A stretch of 64,000 nucleotides of DNA. It comes from Streptococcus castoreus DSM 17536. Lineage in GTDB: Bacteria; Bacillota; Bacilli; Lactobacillales; Streptococcaceae. The position numbers were made by a program, and so were the translations under genes. Below are positions 53,279 to 63,987 of this stretch, one piece after another. The notes under the pieces are model-generated. The model searched no databases, was not told the origin of the DNA, and saw nothing but the letters and a program-made list of their open reading frames with translations. Positions within the stretch are counted from its first letter, which is position 1. Every line of letters begins with the position of its first letter. Where the stretch lies: NCBI RefSeq assembly GCF_000425025.1, contig NZ_AUKZ01000003.1:1-64000 (forward strand). The letters run 5' to 3'.

Positions 53279-55444
53279 TTGAAAACGAAATTAGTAACTC
53301 TGGTAATGACTTGTTTGCTGGTATTAGGCACCTTGGCACAGTCAATAGCCGTCTTAGCAGAAGACACTGCTAAAAGAACCACCAATGTCACCATCCATAA
53401 AATCAAAATGACAAGCCTAAAAGGCTGGCCAAAAGAAAAAAATCCTGATGGGACTTATACGGGAGAGAATAGTAAAATCTATAATGGTGAAAAAATCAAT
53501 GATATTAGTCAATACTTCGGGACGCAATCAGGTGCCGAAGAGCTTGATGGTGTTAGCTTTACTTACTGGAAAGTAGATAAAGAAAAATATAAGAAGTTAA
53601 CTAAGGAACCTCAAAACTATGATACAGTACTAAAAGTGCAAGCATTTTTGAAAGATGCGGAGAAAAACAAAGCTTCGGAGGATTCTTCGGGAACGTCTAC
53701 TGAAAAGACTACTGGTAATACTGCTAATAAAAATGGTGTCAAAGTTGAGAATCTTGCAGATGGTTACTATTGGTTTGTCGAAAACACAGGTTCAAAGATC
53801 GCTGATGGGGAAACCTTGTCTTCTAGTGCAGCAGTTCCATTTGGTTTGGAGTTGCCGGTTTACAAGGCTGATGGCTCAACGATTAAAGACCTGCATGTCT
53901 ATCCTAAAAATACCACAACCAAACCAAAAATTGATAAGAACTTTGCAAAATCAGAAGTTGGTGCTAAGCAGTACGATGGCTATAGCGGCTACGACAAGCC
54001 TAAAGAGCAACTTTCACGTACAATCGGTTCAGAAGTATCTTATCAAATCAAAACAGAGATTCCAGCAGGTACACAGTATCAAACCCTTCGCTGGGAAGAT
54101 ACGATGACTAAAGGTTTGACTTATAAAGTCGGGAGTTTAGAGCTAACTATCACAACAAAGGGTGATGGGAAAACTGCCCCGAACTTTGAATTTCAAAAAG
54201 ACTATAAAGTAACGGAAACTCAAAGTGGGTTTACTTTGAGTTTTACAGCTGAGGGTCTAGACAAAGTTAAACAAGCTGTTCAAGCAACTAAGGACGCTAA
54301 GGGTCAAGTTACAGCTGATGGTTACCCAATGACAGTGGATATGAGTTATAAAGCTACTGTCAATAGTGATGCCGTTGTTGACAAACCAGACAAGAATACG
54401 GTTATCTTTGATTATGGTAATAATCCTAAAGAGCATAAAGAGCCAAGAGAAAAGTCCACAAAACCAGAAAATAAAGAAATCACTGTTGAAAAAACATGGT
54501 CTAGTCAACCAGCACCATCAGGGGTTGCAGTAACCTACTACCTTTACCAAAAAGGTGATAAGTTCAGTGACGATAAGGTTGTGGATTCTATCACATTGAC
54601 TAAAGATTATAATCACACCTTTAAAAACTTAGATGATACTAAGACCTACTATGTCAAAGAAAGTGTTATTGGCTACACACCAGAGTATACTAAGGGTGAG
54701 AATGGAACAATTTCCATTAAGAACACCAAAGATGATCAAAATCCAGACCCTCTGAAACCAACTAGCCCAACAGTGGTGACACATGGTAAAAAATTCGTAA
54801 AAACAGGTCAAGAAGAAGATGAGCGTTTACAAGGTGCAGCTTTTGTTGTCACAAATAAAAAAACGGATGGTCAGTACTTAGCTCTTAAAACTGACGAGAA
54901 GCAGTCTGCTGAGGATAAAGCATACCAGGACGCAGAGAAAACATATCAAGACGAAGTTAAAAAAGCTACTACTGACAAACCTAATTTCCAAGCAATTGAG
55001 AAAGCTAAAAAAGCGCGAGATGATGCTTTCTTGAAAGCAAGGACTGCCTATGAGTGGGTAGAAGATAAAGAAAAAGCAATCAAGTTCACGTCAAATAGTA
55101 AAGGGCAGTTTGAGGTAACAGGGCTTGCGGCAGGTACCTACTATCTCGAAGAGCTTACAGCTCCTATTGGGTTCGCCAAACTTCAGGATAGAATTGCATT
55201 TACACTGGGCTTGAATTCCTACAATGGTCATAAAGATTCATCTGGTCAAAGTTTGAAAGACCATCTTCAATATGAAAAAGGAACACCTGATTTTGGTTAC
55301 GGACAACGGGTGATCAACAAAAAAATCACTATTCCTCAAACTGGTGGTATTGGTACAGTTATCTTTACTGTAGTTGGTTTGGCAATTATGGGCATTACTG
55401 GATTGATAATGGTTCGTCGTAATAAGAATGATAAATCTGAATAG
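53279..55444 (+). CDS. Major (backbone) pilin
   Basis: A 721-residue backbone pilin of the GBS80/Spb1 type. TTG start with AAGGAGAG. Signal peptide to VLAEDTAK. The pilin motif is LHVYPKNTT (Lys joined to the next subunit by the class C sortase). The CnaB domain has Lys in EITVEKTW and Glu in YYVKESVIGYTPEY, typical of an isopeptide bond; a second C-terminal CnaB has an E-box YYLEELTAPIGFA. A helical charged stretch with AYQDAEKTYQDEVKKATTDK interrupts this domain. Sorting signal IPQTGG, helix and basic tail RRNKND. Confidence 0.92.
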   Translation: MKTKLVTLVMTCLLVLGTLAQSIAVLAEDTAKRTTNVTIHKIKMTSLKGWPKEKNPDGTYTGENSKIYNGEKINDISQYFGTQSGAEELDGVSFTYWKVDKEKYKKLTKEPQNYDTVLKVQAFLKDAEKNKASEDSSGTSTEKTTGNTANKNGVKVENLADGYYWFVENTGSKIADGETLSSSAAVPFGLELPVYKADGSTIKDLHVYPKNTTTKPKIDKNFAKSEVGAKQYDGYSGYDKPKEQLSRTIGSEVSYQIKTEIPAGTQYQTLRWEDTMTKGLTYKVGSLELTITTKGDGKTAPNFEFQKDYKVTETQSGFTLSFTAEGLDKVKQAVQATKDAKGQVTADGYPMTVDMSYKATVNSDAVVDKPDKNTVIFDYGNNPKEHKEPREKSTKPENKEITVEKTWSSQPAPSGVAVTYYLYQKGDKFSDDKVVDSITLTKDYNHTFKNLDDTKTYYVKESVIGYTPEYTKGENGTISIKNTKDDQNPDPLKPTSPTVVTHGKKFVKTGQEEDERLQGAAFVVTNKKTDGQYLALKTDEKQSAEDKAYQDAEKTYQDEVKKATTDKPNFQAIEKAKKARDDAFLKARTAYEWVEDKEKAIKFTSNSKGQFEVTGLAAGTYYLEELTAPIGFAKLQDRIAFTLGLNSYNGHKDSSGQSLKDHLQYEKGTPDFGYGQRVINKKITIPQTGGIGTVIFTVVGLAIMGITGLIMVRRNKNDKSE

Positions 55445-55471
55445 TTTGTTAGAAAAACGGGAGGTGCACAA

Positions 55472-56296
55472 TTGAAAATAGGACCATTGATTCGCTTGAT
55501 GCTACCAATCTGCACTTGTTTGTGCTTTTTGACTCCTCCTATTTTTGCTTCACAAAACACATCATCCGTGACGATTCATTTTGAAAAGTCTGATAAGGAT
55601 ACACAACTATCGTTGTGGCAACTGCCCGAGGAACAAACTTTGCCCGAGTTGGAAACACTATTTGAGAAGACAGATGCTGAGTTGACACGTCAGTATCCTC
55701 AGGTTTTGTCAGTAGTATTACCAAAAGGTGAGACACAACTTGTGTTAGATTTACCTTTAGGAAGGATTTACTACGTTAGAGAAGCGAGAGGTAGCTTAAA
55801 AACTCGTTCACTAGTCCCTTTCATATTAAAGGTTTCGGAGGCTTCTCAAACTATCTATACAAAAGAGACCACTCCTCAAAAACGTGGTTCGTATCCTTTT
55901 GTTAAAGTTTCTGCGCAAGGTGGTAGTCTAGAAGGAGCAACTTTTGAGGTTTGGAAACAAACCAAAAAACAGCTGCAACCTGTCATTAAAGGTGGCAGTC
56001 GGTATCTCTTAACTTCCTCGAAAGATGGTTCTTTTATGGCACAAGATTTGCCATTTGGGTCATATGTTTTAAAAGAAATCAGTGCTCCCAAAGGCTATCT
56101 TTTGTCAAAAAAGGCTATACCATTTGAAGTAACAGATTATTCAGAAAAGCAAGCCCCTGTGAAAGTTGTCAACCAGCCTAAGCCCCCTCCTAAAATTGAA
56201 ATTCCCTATACAGGTAATGTAATAATGATTTTGGTGGTTTTACTTGGTTTTGTACTATTTACCCTAGGTGTCTATCTGGTACGTCAGAATGATTAA
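55472..56296 (+). CDS. Ancillary (base) pilin
   Basis: A 274-residue minor pilin resembling GBS52/RrgC-type anchors. TTG start with GGGAGGTG. Signal peptide to IFASQNTS. Contains one CnaB domain (PFVKVSAQGGSLEGATFEV, E-box YVLKEISAPKGYLL) and a Pro-rich stretch PKPPPKIEIPYTGN, the sorting motif being IPYTG. Proline-rich tails before the sorting motif are a mark of base subunits attached to the wall by the housekeeping sortase. Confidence 0.9.
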   Translation: MKIGPLIRLMLPICTCLCFLTPPIFASQNTSSVTIHFEKSDKDTQLSLWQLPEEQTLPELETLFEKTDAELTRQYPQVLSVVLPKGETQLVLDLPLGRIYYVREARGSLKTRSLVPFILKVSEASQTIYTKETTPQKRGSYPFVKVSAQGGSLEGATFEVWKQTKKQLQPVIKGGSRYLLTSSKDGSFMAQDLPFGSYVLKEISAPKGYLLSKKAIPFEVTDYSEKQAPVKVVNQPKPPPKIEIPYTGNVIMILVVLLGFVLFTLGVYLVRQND

Positions 56297-56377
56297 CTCA
56301 GATACCAGGTACTAAGATTACTAGAGGTCCCGTGAGGTGCCTCTAGTTTTTTAAATAAAAGGAATAAAGGTGATAGC

Positions 56378-57250
56378 ATGAAAAAGCAATCCAAACGGCA
56401 GCGTTTAAACCAAAATATTGCTCTGATAGTAGTGTTTTTGATAGGCTTGACAATTTTGTTATATCCTCAGATTTCTCGGCTTTATTACACGATTGATGCT
56501 AATCACCAGTCAAAGCAATTCGACCGAGAAAAATCAACATTGAATCAAGCAGACATTAACCATAGAATAGCTCTTGCAAAGGCATTTAATGCCAGTTTGC
56601 ACAATGTCAATCTCAAAGATCCTTATTCTGAAGAGCAAAAAAAAGCGGGGCGTTTAGAATATGCGAGAATGTTGGAACTTCATGAGCAAATGGGACATGT
56701 TGACATCCCTGAGATACGGGTTGATTTACCAATTTATGCTGGAACAACAGAAGAAACCCTATCGAAAGGTTCAGGACATCTAGAAGGAACATCCCTACCA
56801 GTAGGTGGGAAAAATACACATACTGTGTTGACCTCTCACTCAGGATTACCATCTGCTAAGCTTTTTTCTGATTTGGTGAAGCTTAAGAAGGGAGATGTTT
56901 TTTATATTCATAACCTCAAAGAAATCCTTGCTTACCAAATCGATCAGATTAAAACAATCGAACCAGATGATTTTTCAGATTTACTGATTGTTCCAAATAA
57001 GGATTATGCCACTTTATTAACGTGCACCCCAATTGGGATTAATACGCATCGCTTGATTGTTCGTGGGCATCGTATTCCCTATGTTCCTAATGAGTATAAA
57101 AATAATAAACGAAAAGCAGCATCAAGATCCCTATGCTACCTATTTGGACTTCTTGCTATAGTTGTGCTACTTATTGGCTATCTGTGTTATCGTTACAAGA
57201 AAAAGAACAACAAAAACGCTAAAAGGAAGGAGTATCATGCCTCGAAATAA
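56378..57250 (+). CDS. Class C (pilus) sortase 1
   Basis: A 290-residue transpeptidase with an N-terminal membrane segment and a C-terminal one. The lid motif is DPYSEEQKK (Asp-Pro-x of class C lids). Active-site residues: His in LTSHSGLPSAK, Cys in TLLTCTPIG, Arg in HRLIVRGHR. It joins pilins through the YPKN lysine. Its end overlaps the next sortase by 14 bases. Confidence 0.93.
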   Translation: MKKQSKRQRLNQNIALIVVFLIGLTILLYPQISRLYYTIDANHQSKQFDREKSTLNQADINHRIALAKAFNASLHNVNLKDPYSEEQKKAGRLEYARMLELHEQMGHVDIPEIRVDLPIYAGTTEETLSKGSGHLEGTSLPVGGKNTHTVLTSHSGLPSAKLFSDLVKLKKGDVFYIHNLKEILAYQIDQIKTIEPDDFSDLLIVPNKDYATLLTCTPIGINTHRLIVRGHRIPYVPNEYKNNKRKAASRSLCYLFGLLAIVVLLIGYLCYRYKKKNNKNAKRKEYHASK

Positions 57251-58085
57251 GCAACCCTTATCTGTAAAAGAACGATTCATTCAAATCATGATGCCTTTAT
57301 TATTTCTGATGGGATGCCTGACCATGTTGTACCCTTTTGCTTCAAACTATTACTATCGTGTGAAACAAAACCAAGTGGTAACGTCATTTGAATCAGCTAA
57401 AGCTGCCGTTAATAAAGACGACATCAAACGACGAATGGCTCTAGCTAGAGCTTACAATGCTACCTTAGATCCAGGAAGGATCAATGATCCTTATACAGAC
57501 TTGGAAAAAAAGGGCGTTGCAGAATACGCGAGAATGCTAGAATTGAATGAACAAATTGGCTATGTTGAAGTACCACGTTTTGATATTAACCTCCCAATTT
57601 ACGCTGGGACAAGTGAAGATGTTCTCCAAAAAGCTGCAGGACATCTAGAAGGCACCTCTTTGCCAATTGGAGGCGATAGCACCCATACCGTTATTACAGC
57701 GCATACAGGACTACCCCAAGCTAAGTTGTTCACGGATATTCACAAGATGAAAAAGGGAGATCTATTTTTTATTCATAATATCGACAAAACCCTTGCTTAC
57801 AAAGTCGATCAGATTTTAGTTGTAGAACCCGATGATTTTCCCCCGGTTTTAGTGACAAAAGGTTTTGACTATGCAACGTTACTAACTTGTACCCCATACG
57901 GCATTAATAGTCATCGACTGTTAGTACGTGGATACCGTGTTCCTTATCAAAAAGCTTTTAAAAAAGCTGACGCTCAAAGACCATGGTACGCAAAACCTAT
58001 TTTTCTTGTAAGTTTGCTACTGTTTGTTATACTAGTGATGATTCTTTTAATCAATTGGTATCGAAAACGATACAGAAAGGACTAG
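57237..58085 (+). CDS. Class C (pilus) sortase 2
   Basis: A 282-residue paralogue of sortase 1. Lid NDPYTDLEKKG, His in ITAHTGLPQAK, Cys in TLLTCTPYG, Arg in HRLLVRGYR. The open frame extends to 57162, but AAGGAGTATC just before ATG 57237 decides the start. Two membrane segments as in class C enzymes. Confidence 0.93.
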   Translation: MPRNKQPLSVKERFIQIMMPLLFLMGCLTMLYPFASNYYYRVKQNQVVTSFESAKAAVNKDDIKRRMALARAYNATLDPGRINDPYTDLEKKGVAEYARMLELNEQIGYVEVPRFDINLPIYAGTSEDVLQKAAGHLEGTSLPIGGDSTHTVITAHTGLPQAKLFTDIHKMKKGDLFFIHNIDKTLAYKVDQILVVEPDDFPPVLVTKGFDYATLLTCTPYGINSHRLLVRGYRVPYQKAFKKADAQRPWYAKPIFLVSLLLFVILVMILLINWYRKRYRKD

Positions 58086-58089
58086 TGTC

Positions 58090-58947
58090 GTGTCTAAACA
58101 AAAATGTGTTGGCTATGTTTTAATGATTTTGGGACTTGGGCTCCCCTTATGTTTTGTAACACTAATGTTTCTTAACCAATGCCAAGAAAAGTTTGCTTAT
58201 CAAAACTTTCGATTAGAGAGTAAACCATGGGTACAGTCACAAAAAGAGTGGGTTAATCGTTACAATCAAGAACAAACATTAGCCGACAAAGCTACAACAG
58301 ATCCATTTGTAGATGCAAAAAGCCAGCTGCAACAAAGCCCTTTTGACGACAATATTATTGGTTACCTTAATATTCCAAAGCTCCATATGATACAACCGAT
58401 TCGTTTAGGGGCAAGTGAACGTAATCTTGAAAAGGGAGTAGCGCAAGTTACCGGAACGAACTTACCCATTGGTGGATTAGGGACGCGATCGGTTATTGCA
58501 GGGCATCGTAGTTGGTATGATAATGAACGTTTTTTTAGGATAGCAGAATTATCTCCTAACGATCAGATTGTTATTGATTTAGGTACTCATCAATTAGAGT
58601 ATCGTGTTAAGAATATTGAGATTATTGATGCTAAAGATTGGCGCCAATTAATGGCTAAAAAAAATCAAGATTTATTAACGTTATTGACCTGTAACCCTCT
58701 TTATCCCCCTTTTAATGAAAGGCTATTAGTTAATGCAGAGAGAATATCAGCTGGCTCTTCTGGTTTATCCACGAAAAGGCAAAATAGTGTGAATCAATCG
58801 CAACTAGCAAGTCCATTGACAGCCTACAAGACTTCACTTGCCAATTTGCTATTAGCATCACCGTTTGGGATCTGGTGCTGTTTGGGCTGGTTACTGGAAA
58901 GTTATCTCATATACCGTCTATTTCGGCAATGTAACAGTAAAAAGTAA
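58090..58947 (+). CDS. Class C (pilus) sortase 3, divergent
   Basis: A 285-residue sortase, start GTG. It is the most divergent of the three: longer N-terminal linker, lid-like TTDPFVDAKSQ, His in IAGHRSWYDN, Cys in TLLTCNPLYPP, Arg in NERLLVNAER. Ends with a membrane helix and basic tail. The His-Arg (AGHRS) signature instead of AHTGLP places it nearer the SrtC3/SrtD group, which often attaches the tip or base pilin. Last gene of the operon. Confidence 0.88.
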   Translation: MSKQKCVGYVLMILGLGLPLCFVTLMFLNQCQEKFAYQNFRLESKPWVQSQKEWVNRYNQEQTLADKATTDPFVDAKSQLQQSPFDDNIIGYLNIPKLHMIQPIRLGASERNLEKGVAQVTGTNLPIGGLGTRSVIAGHRSWYDNERFFRIAELSPNDQIVIDLGTHQLEYRVKNIEIIDAKDWRQLMAKKNQDLLTLLTCNPLYPPFNERLLVNAERISAGSSGLSTKRQNSVNQSQLASPLTAYKTSLANLLLASPFGIWCCLGWLLESYLIYRLFRQCNSKK

Positions 58948-59045
58948 TGTTCGTTTTTTATATTTATTTTTATGAATTGAAAAATCATTTTATCTTTTTT
59001 AATGAATCATGTTGTGGAAATCTGGCAGAAAAAAACATTTTTTGC

Positions 59046-60442
<1,397 letters not shown>

Positions 60443-60461
60443 TCTCAATATTTTTGGCAGT

Positions 60462-60488
60462 CGATTTCCCTTTGGGAAATCGTTTTTT
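60462..60488 (+). terminator. purA terminator
   Basis: Perfect 9-bp stem CGATTTCCC/GGGAAATCG with loop TTT and six T residues, 20 bases after purA. Confidence 0.92.
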
Positions 60489-60632
60489 GATGTTATTTAT
60501 ACAGCAGGTATAAGGCAAATAAACCATCCGTTCACTAATGCCATTCTAGAAGTCAGATAGGATACTCACTTTTAGAGTTAGGACAAATGGGTGGTTTTGA
60601 TAATTTGACAATGCCAATGTTTTTGGAACAAT

Positions 60633-61406
60633 TTAGAAATAGCAATGAATCTTATGACTGAGGAAAACGTTTTGGTAATCTTCTAAATCTTCAGGGTGAT
60701 AGACCTTGACTCCTGCCATATGGTAATCTCTACCTAGTAACTGATATTTATTTTCCCCAAATTGGTGGAAAGGGAGAAGTTGCACTTGATTAATATTAAG
60801 CTGATTGAAAAGTTCCGAAAAAGCTTGGGCATCTTCAAGAGAATCATTGAAATCTGGGATGACAGGAATTCGTAGCACAATTTCTTTGCCAGCTTTGAAT
60901 GCATAATGAATATTCTTGATGATTAATTCGTTAGGCACGCCAGTGACCTTGCGATGTCTTAGTTGGTCATAATGTTTCAAATCAGTGTAGATAAAATCAA
61001 CGTAACCCATTAAGGTCACAAATTGCTCATGTTTGGCATATGCTGTGGTTTCAATAGCTGTGTGAAGTCCCATTTCTTTGGCTGCTTTCAAAAGGGCTAA
61101 AGCAAAGTCAAATTGTGCAAAGATTTCACCACCAGATAGGGTCATGCCGCCACCAGATTCTTCATAAAAGTCCCTATCTTTGAGAACTTCGGTGATGATT
61201 TCTTCTACGGTTTTTTCTTGTCCAATGGTTTCAGTTTTAAGACCATCGGCAGTCAACATTTGTTCAGGAGATTTTTGTTGGGATTCTGGGTTGGCACACC
61301 AAGGGCATCTTAGCGGACAGCCTTTTAAAAAGACTGTTGTCCGAATGCCCGGACCGTCATGGATGCTAAAATGTTGAATGTTAAAAATAATACCACGTTC
61401 AGCCAT
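60633..61406 (-). CDS. Glycyl-radical enzyme activating enzyme
   Basis: About 257 residues of the radical-SAM PFL-activase family. The FeS cluster motif is KGCPLRCPWCANPESQQ (CxxxCxxC) after IHDGPGIRTTVFL. It creates the glycyl radical on a partner enzyme anaerobically. A bacterial-ferredoxin insert of the type in glycerol dehydratase activases is not obvious. The frame opens at 61463; ATG 61406 with AAAGGAA is preferred. It is divergent from the deoR-sorC-PTS cluster, like the S. pyogenes pflC-pflD locus, where its partner lies after the PTS genes. Confidence 0.88.
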   Translation of the reverse strand: MAERGIIFNIQHFSIHDGPGIRTTVFLKGCPLRCPWCANPESQQKSPEQMLTADGLKTETIGQEKTVEEIITEVLKDRDFYEESGGGMTLSGGEIFAQFDFALALLKAAKEMGLHTAIETTAYAKHEQFVTLMGYVDFIYTDLKHYDQLRHRKVTGVPNELIIKNIHYAFKAGKEIVLRIPVIPDFNDSLEDAQAFSELFNQLNINQVQLLPFHQFGENKYQLLGRDYHMAGVKVYHPEDLEDYQNVFLSHKIHCYF

Positions 61407-61531
61407 AAGAATAAATTCCTTTCGTTCTAAGTCAATCATAGCAGACAAACGTAAATAAATCAATTACGAATGAAAGACAGTTCCCCTTTTATTTTAGGCA
61501 GATAACTGTTACAATAGAAAGGAGGTGAATT

Positions 61532-62278
61532 ATGAATCGATTAGAACATATTATTCAATTAGTTTCTCAAAAGAAAAAAATAGGTGTTAATAGCTTGTCA
61601 GAGCAATTACAGGTTTCAAAAGTGACGATCCGTAAGGATCTTGATAAGCTTGAAAATAAGGGATTATTGCACAGAGAACATGGCTATGCTGTCTTAAATA
61701 GTGGTGATGATTTAAATGTTCGCTTATCCTACCATTACAATATCAAAAAACGTATTGCTGAGAGAGCCGCTGAATTGGTGCAAGATAACGATACGATTAT
61801 GATTGAGTCAGGCTCGACCTGTGCTCTTCTAGCAGAAGTGCTCTGTCAGACTAAACGAAATCTGAAAATTATTACCAATTCTTGCTTTATTGCTAATTAT
61901 ATTCGCCAATACAATAGCTGTCAGGTTATCCTTTTAGGAGGCTATTACCAGCCCAATTCAGAAGTAACGGTGGGACCTTTGTTGAAAGAAATGATTTCCC
62001 TTTTTCATGTGAATCGTGTTTTTGTTGGAACGGATGGTTTTAATCCTAACATTGGTTTTATGGGCAAGGACATGATGCGTTCTGAAGGTGTCCGTTATAT
62101 GTCAGAAGCAGCTGACGAGATGATTATTTTGACCGATTCTAGCAAATTTTCAAAGCCTAGTCTTGTTCATCAGCTCTCTTTAGAAGCTGTTCATCGCGTG
62201 ATTACAGATAGTGGGTTGGACAAGCAGTCTCGTGAGCTTTTAATGGCTCATCATATCACTCTTGATTTTGTATCTTAG
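61532..62278 (+). CDS. DeoR-family transcriptional regulator
   Basis: A 248-residue repressor: N-terminal DeoR helix-turn-helix (LSEQLQVSKVTIRKDLDKLE) and C-terminal sugar-phosphate sensing domain (IMIESGSTCALLAEVL, ILLGGYYQPNSEVTVGP, VFVGTDGFNPNIGF). GGAGGTG precedes the ATG. Followed at once by a SorC-type regulator; both probably control the downstream PTS operon. Confidence 0.92.
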   Translation: MNRLEHIIQLVSQKKKIGVNSLSEQLQVSKVTIRKDLDKLENKGLLHREHGYAVLNSGDDLNVRLSYHYNIKKRIAERAAELVQDNDTIMIESGSTCALLAEVLCQTKRNLKIITNSCFIANYIRQYNSCQVILLGGYYQPNSEVTVGPLLKEMISLFHVNRVFVGTDGFNPNIGFMGKDMMRSEGVRYMSEAADEMIILTDSSKFSKPSLVHQLSLEAVHRVITDSGLDKQSRELLMAHHITLDFVS

Positions 62279-62294
62279 AAGGTAGGTGGTGCAG

Positions 62295-63275
62295 ATGAAG
62301 GAAGAGCGAAGACGTCTCCTTGCTAAGGTAGCTTACTTGCACTACATTCAAGGAAAAAGTCAAACCCTCATTTCAAAGGAGATGAATATATACCGGACAA
62401 CGGTTTGTAGGATGCTGGCAAAGGCTAAAGCAGAAGGTATTGTTCGGATTGAAATAGCCGATTATGATGCTAATTTATTTGGTTTAGAAGAGTATGTTCG
62501 CCAAAAGTATGGTTTGGAAAAGCTAGATATTGTTTCCAATCAAGTAGAAGATAGCCCAGTGGATACGCTTGTTAAGGTGTCTAAAACAGCAGCAGAAGTC
62601 CTGCGCCACACCGTCAAAGATGGGGACAAGATTGGTTTGTCATGGGGAGCAACTTTATCGAGTTTGATTGACGAATTGGATCCCAAAGCTATGAAAGGCG
62701 TTCTTATTTGTCCTTTGGCTGGTGGTCCAAGTCATATCAATGCCAAGTATCATGTCAACACTTTGGTTTATCGTTTGGCGAGAATTTTCCATGGGAGTAG
62801 CGCCTTTATCAATGCTATGGTTGTTCAAGAAGATAAGCAGCTAACCAAGGGGATTTTACAGTCCAAATATTTTGAAGAAATCCTAGCGAGTTGGGATCAG
62901 CTTGATCTTGCCTTGGTGGGAATTGGTGGAGAGCCTAATAGCCATGAGGAAAGTCAGTGGCGAGACTTGTTAACAAATAAGGATTATGAACAACTCAAAA
63001 GTGAAGAGGCCGTTGGGGAAGTTTGTTGTCGCTTCTTTGATCAAGGCGGTTGCCCTGTTTATAAGGGGTTGCAAGATCGAACAATTGGCATTTCCCTAGA
63101 GCAATTAGCACGTGTTCCAAAAACCATTGCTGTTGCAACGGGGCAATATAAGGCTAAGGCAATTTTAGCTGCGTTGAAGGCTGGATTTATCAATTATCTT
63201 GTGACTGATAAAGGGACCATGATGACCGTTTTAGCCTTGGACGGAGAGACAGCTTTTGCCCAAAACATTTTTTGA
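62295..63275 (+). CDS. SorC-family sugar-binding regulator
   Basis: About 326 residues. N-terminal helix-turn-helix (YIQGKSQTLISKEMNIYRTT) and the sugar-binding domain DGDKIGLSWGATLSSL-type (here VKDGDKIGLSWGATLSSLID) and GGPSHINAKYHVN. Family members respond to phosphorylated sugars. A GTG at 62286 is in frame; ATG 62295 follows GGTAGGTGG. It lies 16 bases after deoR, so the two are co-transcribed. Confidence 0.9.
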   Translation: MKEERRRLLAKVAYLHYIQGKSQTLISKEMNIYRTTVCRMLAKAKAEGIVRIEIADYDANLFGLEEYVRQKYGLEKLDIVSNQVEDSPVDTLVKVSKTAAEVLRHTVKDGDKIGLSWGATLSSLIDELDPKAMKGVLICPLAGGPSHINAKYHVNTLVYRLARIFHGSSAFINAMVVQEDKQLTKGILQSKYFEEILASWDQLDLALVGIGGEPNSHEESQWRDLLTNKDYEQLKSEEAVGEVCCRFFDQGGCPVYKGLQDRTIGISLEQLARVPKTIAVATGQYKAKAILAALKAGFINYLVTDKGTMMTVLALDGETAFAQNIF

Positions 63276-63637
63276 CATTTGAAAGGATTTAAATAGAGCT
63301 TGAGACGAGAAGTCTTGGCTTTTTTTGCGTTTAAGGAACATCTTTGGGGTTTGTTAAAAATATCTTAATAAGTGGATACTGTTTTGGGCTAATTGTTCTA
63401 TTCTTAAAGACCAAATGGTGAAAGATGTTACTATTAATTTTTCTTAGTTTTACAAAATAAACACCAGCACATTAGTGCATCATAATAAATATCGCACAAA
63501 TATATTGATCCTAAGAATGAAAGTGGTAGAATAAAGTTATCAACGAAACGAAAACAGTTACAAACGCAATAGAATTGTCTTTGAAAAAAAGACTTGTGAC
63601 CGTTGCATAAAACTAGAAATAAAAAAAGGAGTCAACA
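63276..63637. other. Intergenic region before the second PTS operon
   Basis: 362 bases without a gene. It contains a possible short terminator-like element after sorC (GAGACGAGAAGTCTT, then TTTTTT) and an AT-rich promoter region. The sequence CGAAACGAAAACAG near 63542 could be part of a catabolite-repression or regulator site but does not match the cre consensus well. Confidence 0.35.
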
Positions 63638-63958
63638 ATGGAATTGATTGTACCGGATCAAATGATTATGGGTTTAATTTTAAATGCAGGAAATGCCAAG
63701 CAACACATTTATCAAGCTTTAAAATTTGCGAAGTCTAAGGATTATGAAAACAGTGATAACGAAATAGCCTTAGCTGAAGATGCCTTGTTAGAAGCGCATA
63801 ACTTACAAACACAATTTCTTGCTCAAGAAGCTAGTGGTAACAAATCGGAAATAACAGCTTTATTTGTTCATTCGCAAGACCATTTAATGACAACCATTAC
63901 AGAGATTAATCTCATTAAAGAAATTATTGAACTTCGTAGAGAGTTAGTGACCAAATAA
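63638..63958 (+). CDS. PTS EIIA component, lactose/cellobiose family
   Basis: A 106-residue IIA of the lactose/cellobiose family with active His in ALFVHSQDHLMTT and the LLEAHNLQTQF helix. AAAGGAG is seven bases upstream. Gene order IIA then IIB differs from the operon at 4562-7139, so the two systems are separate. The cluster resembles the GRE/PTS locus of S. pyogenes. Confidence 0.92.
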   Translation: MELIVPDQMIMGLILNAGNAKQHIYQALKFAKSKDYENSDNEIALAEDALLEAHNLQTQFLAQEASGNKSEITALFVHSQDHLMTTITEINLIKEIIELRRELVTK

Positions 63959-63987
63959 AACTTAATCATTAAAAAAGGAGGCTAGAT

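Noticed and set aside
63540-63570. CcpA cre site before the second PTS operon
   Set aside because: Matches too few consensus positions, unlike the weak but better candidate at ackA.
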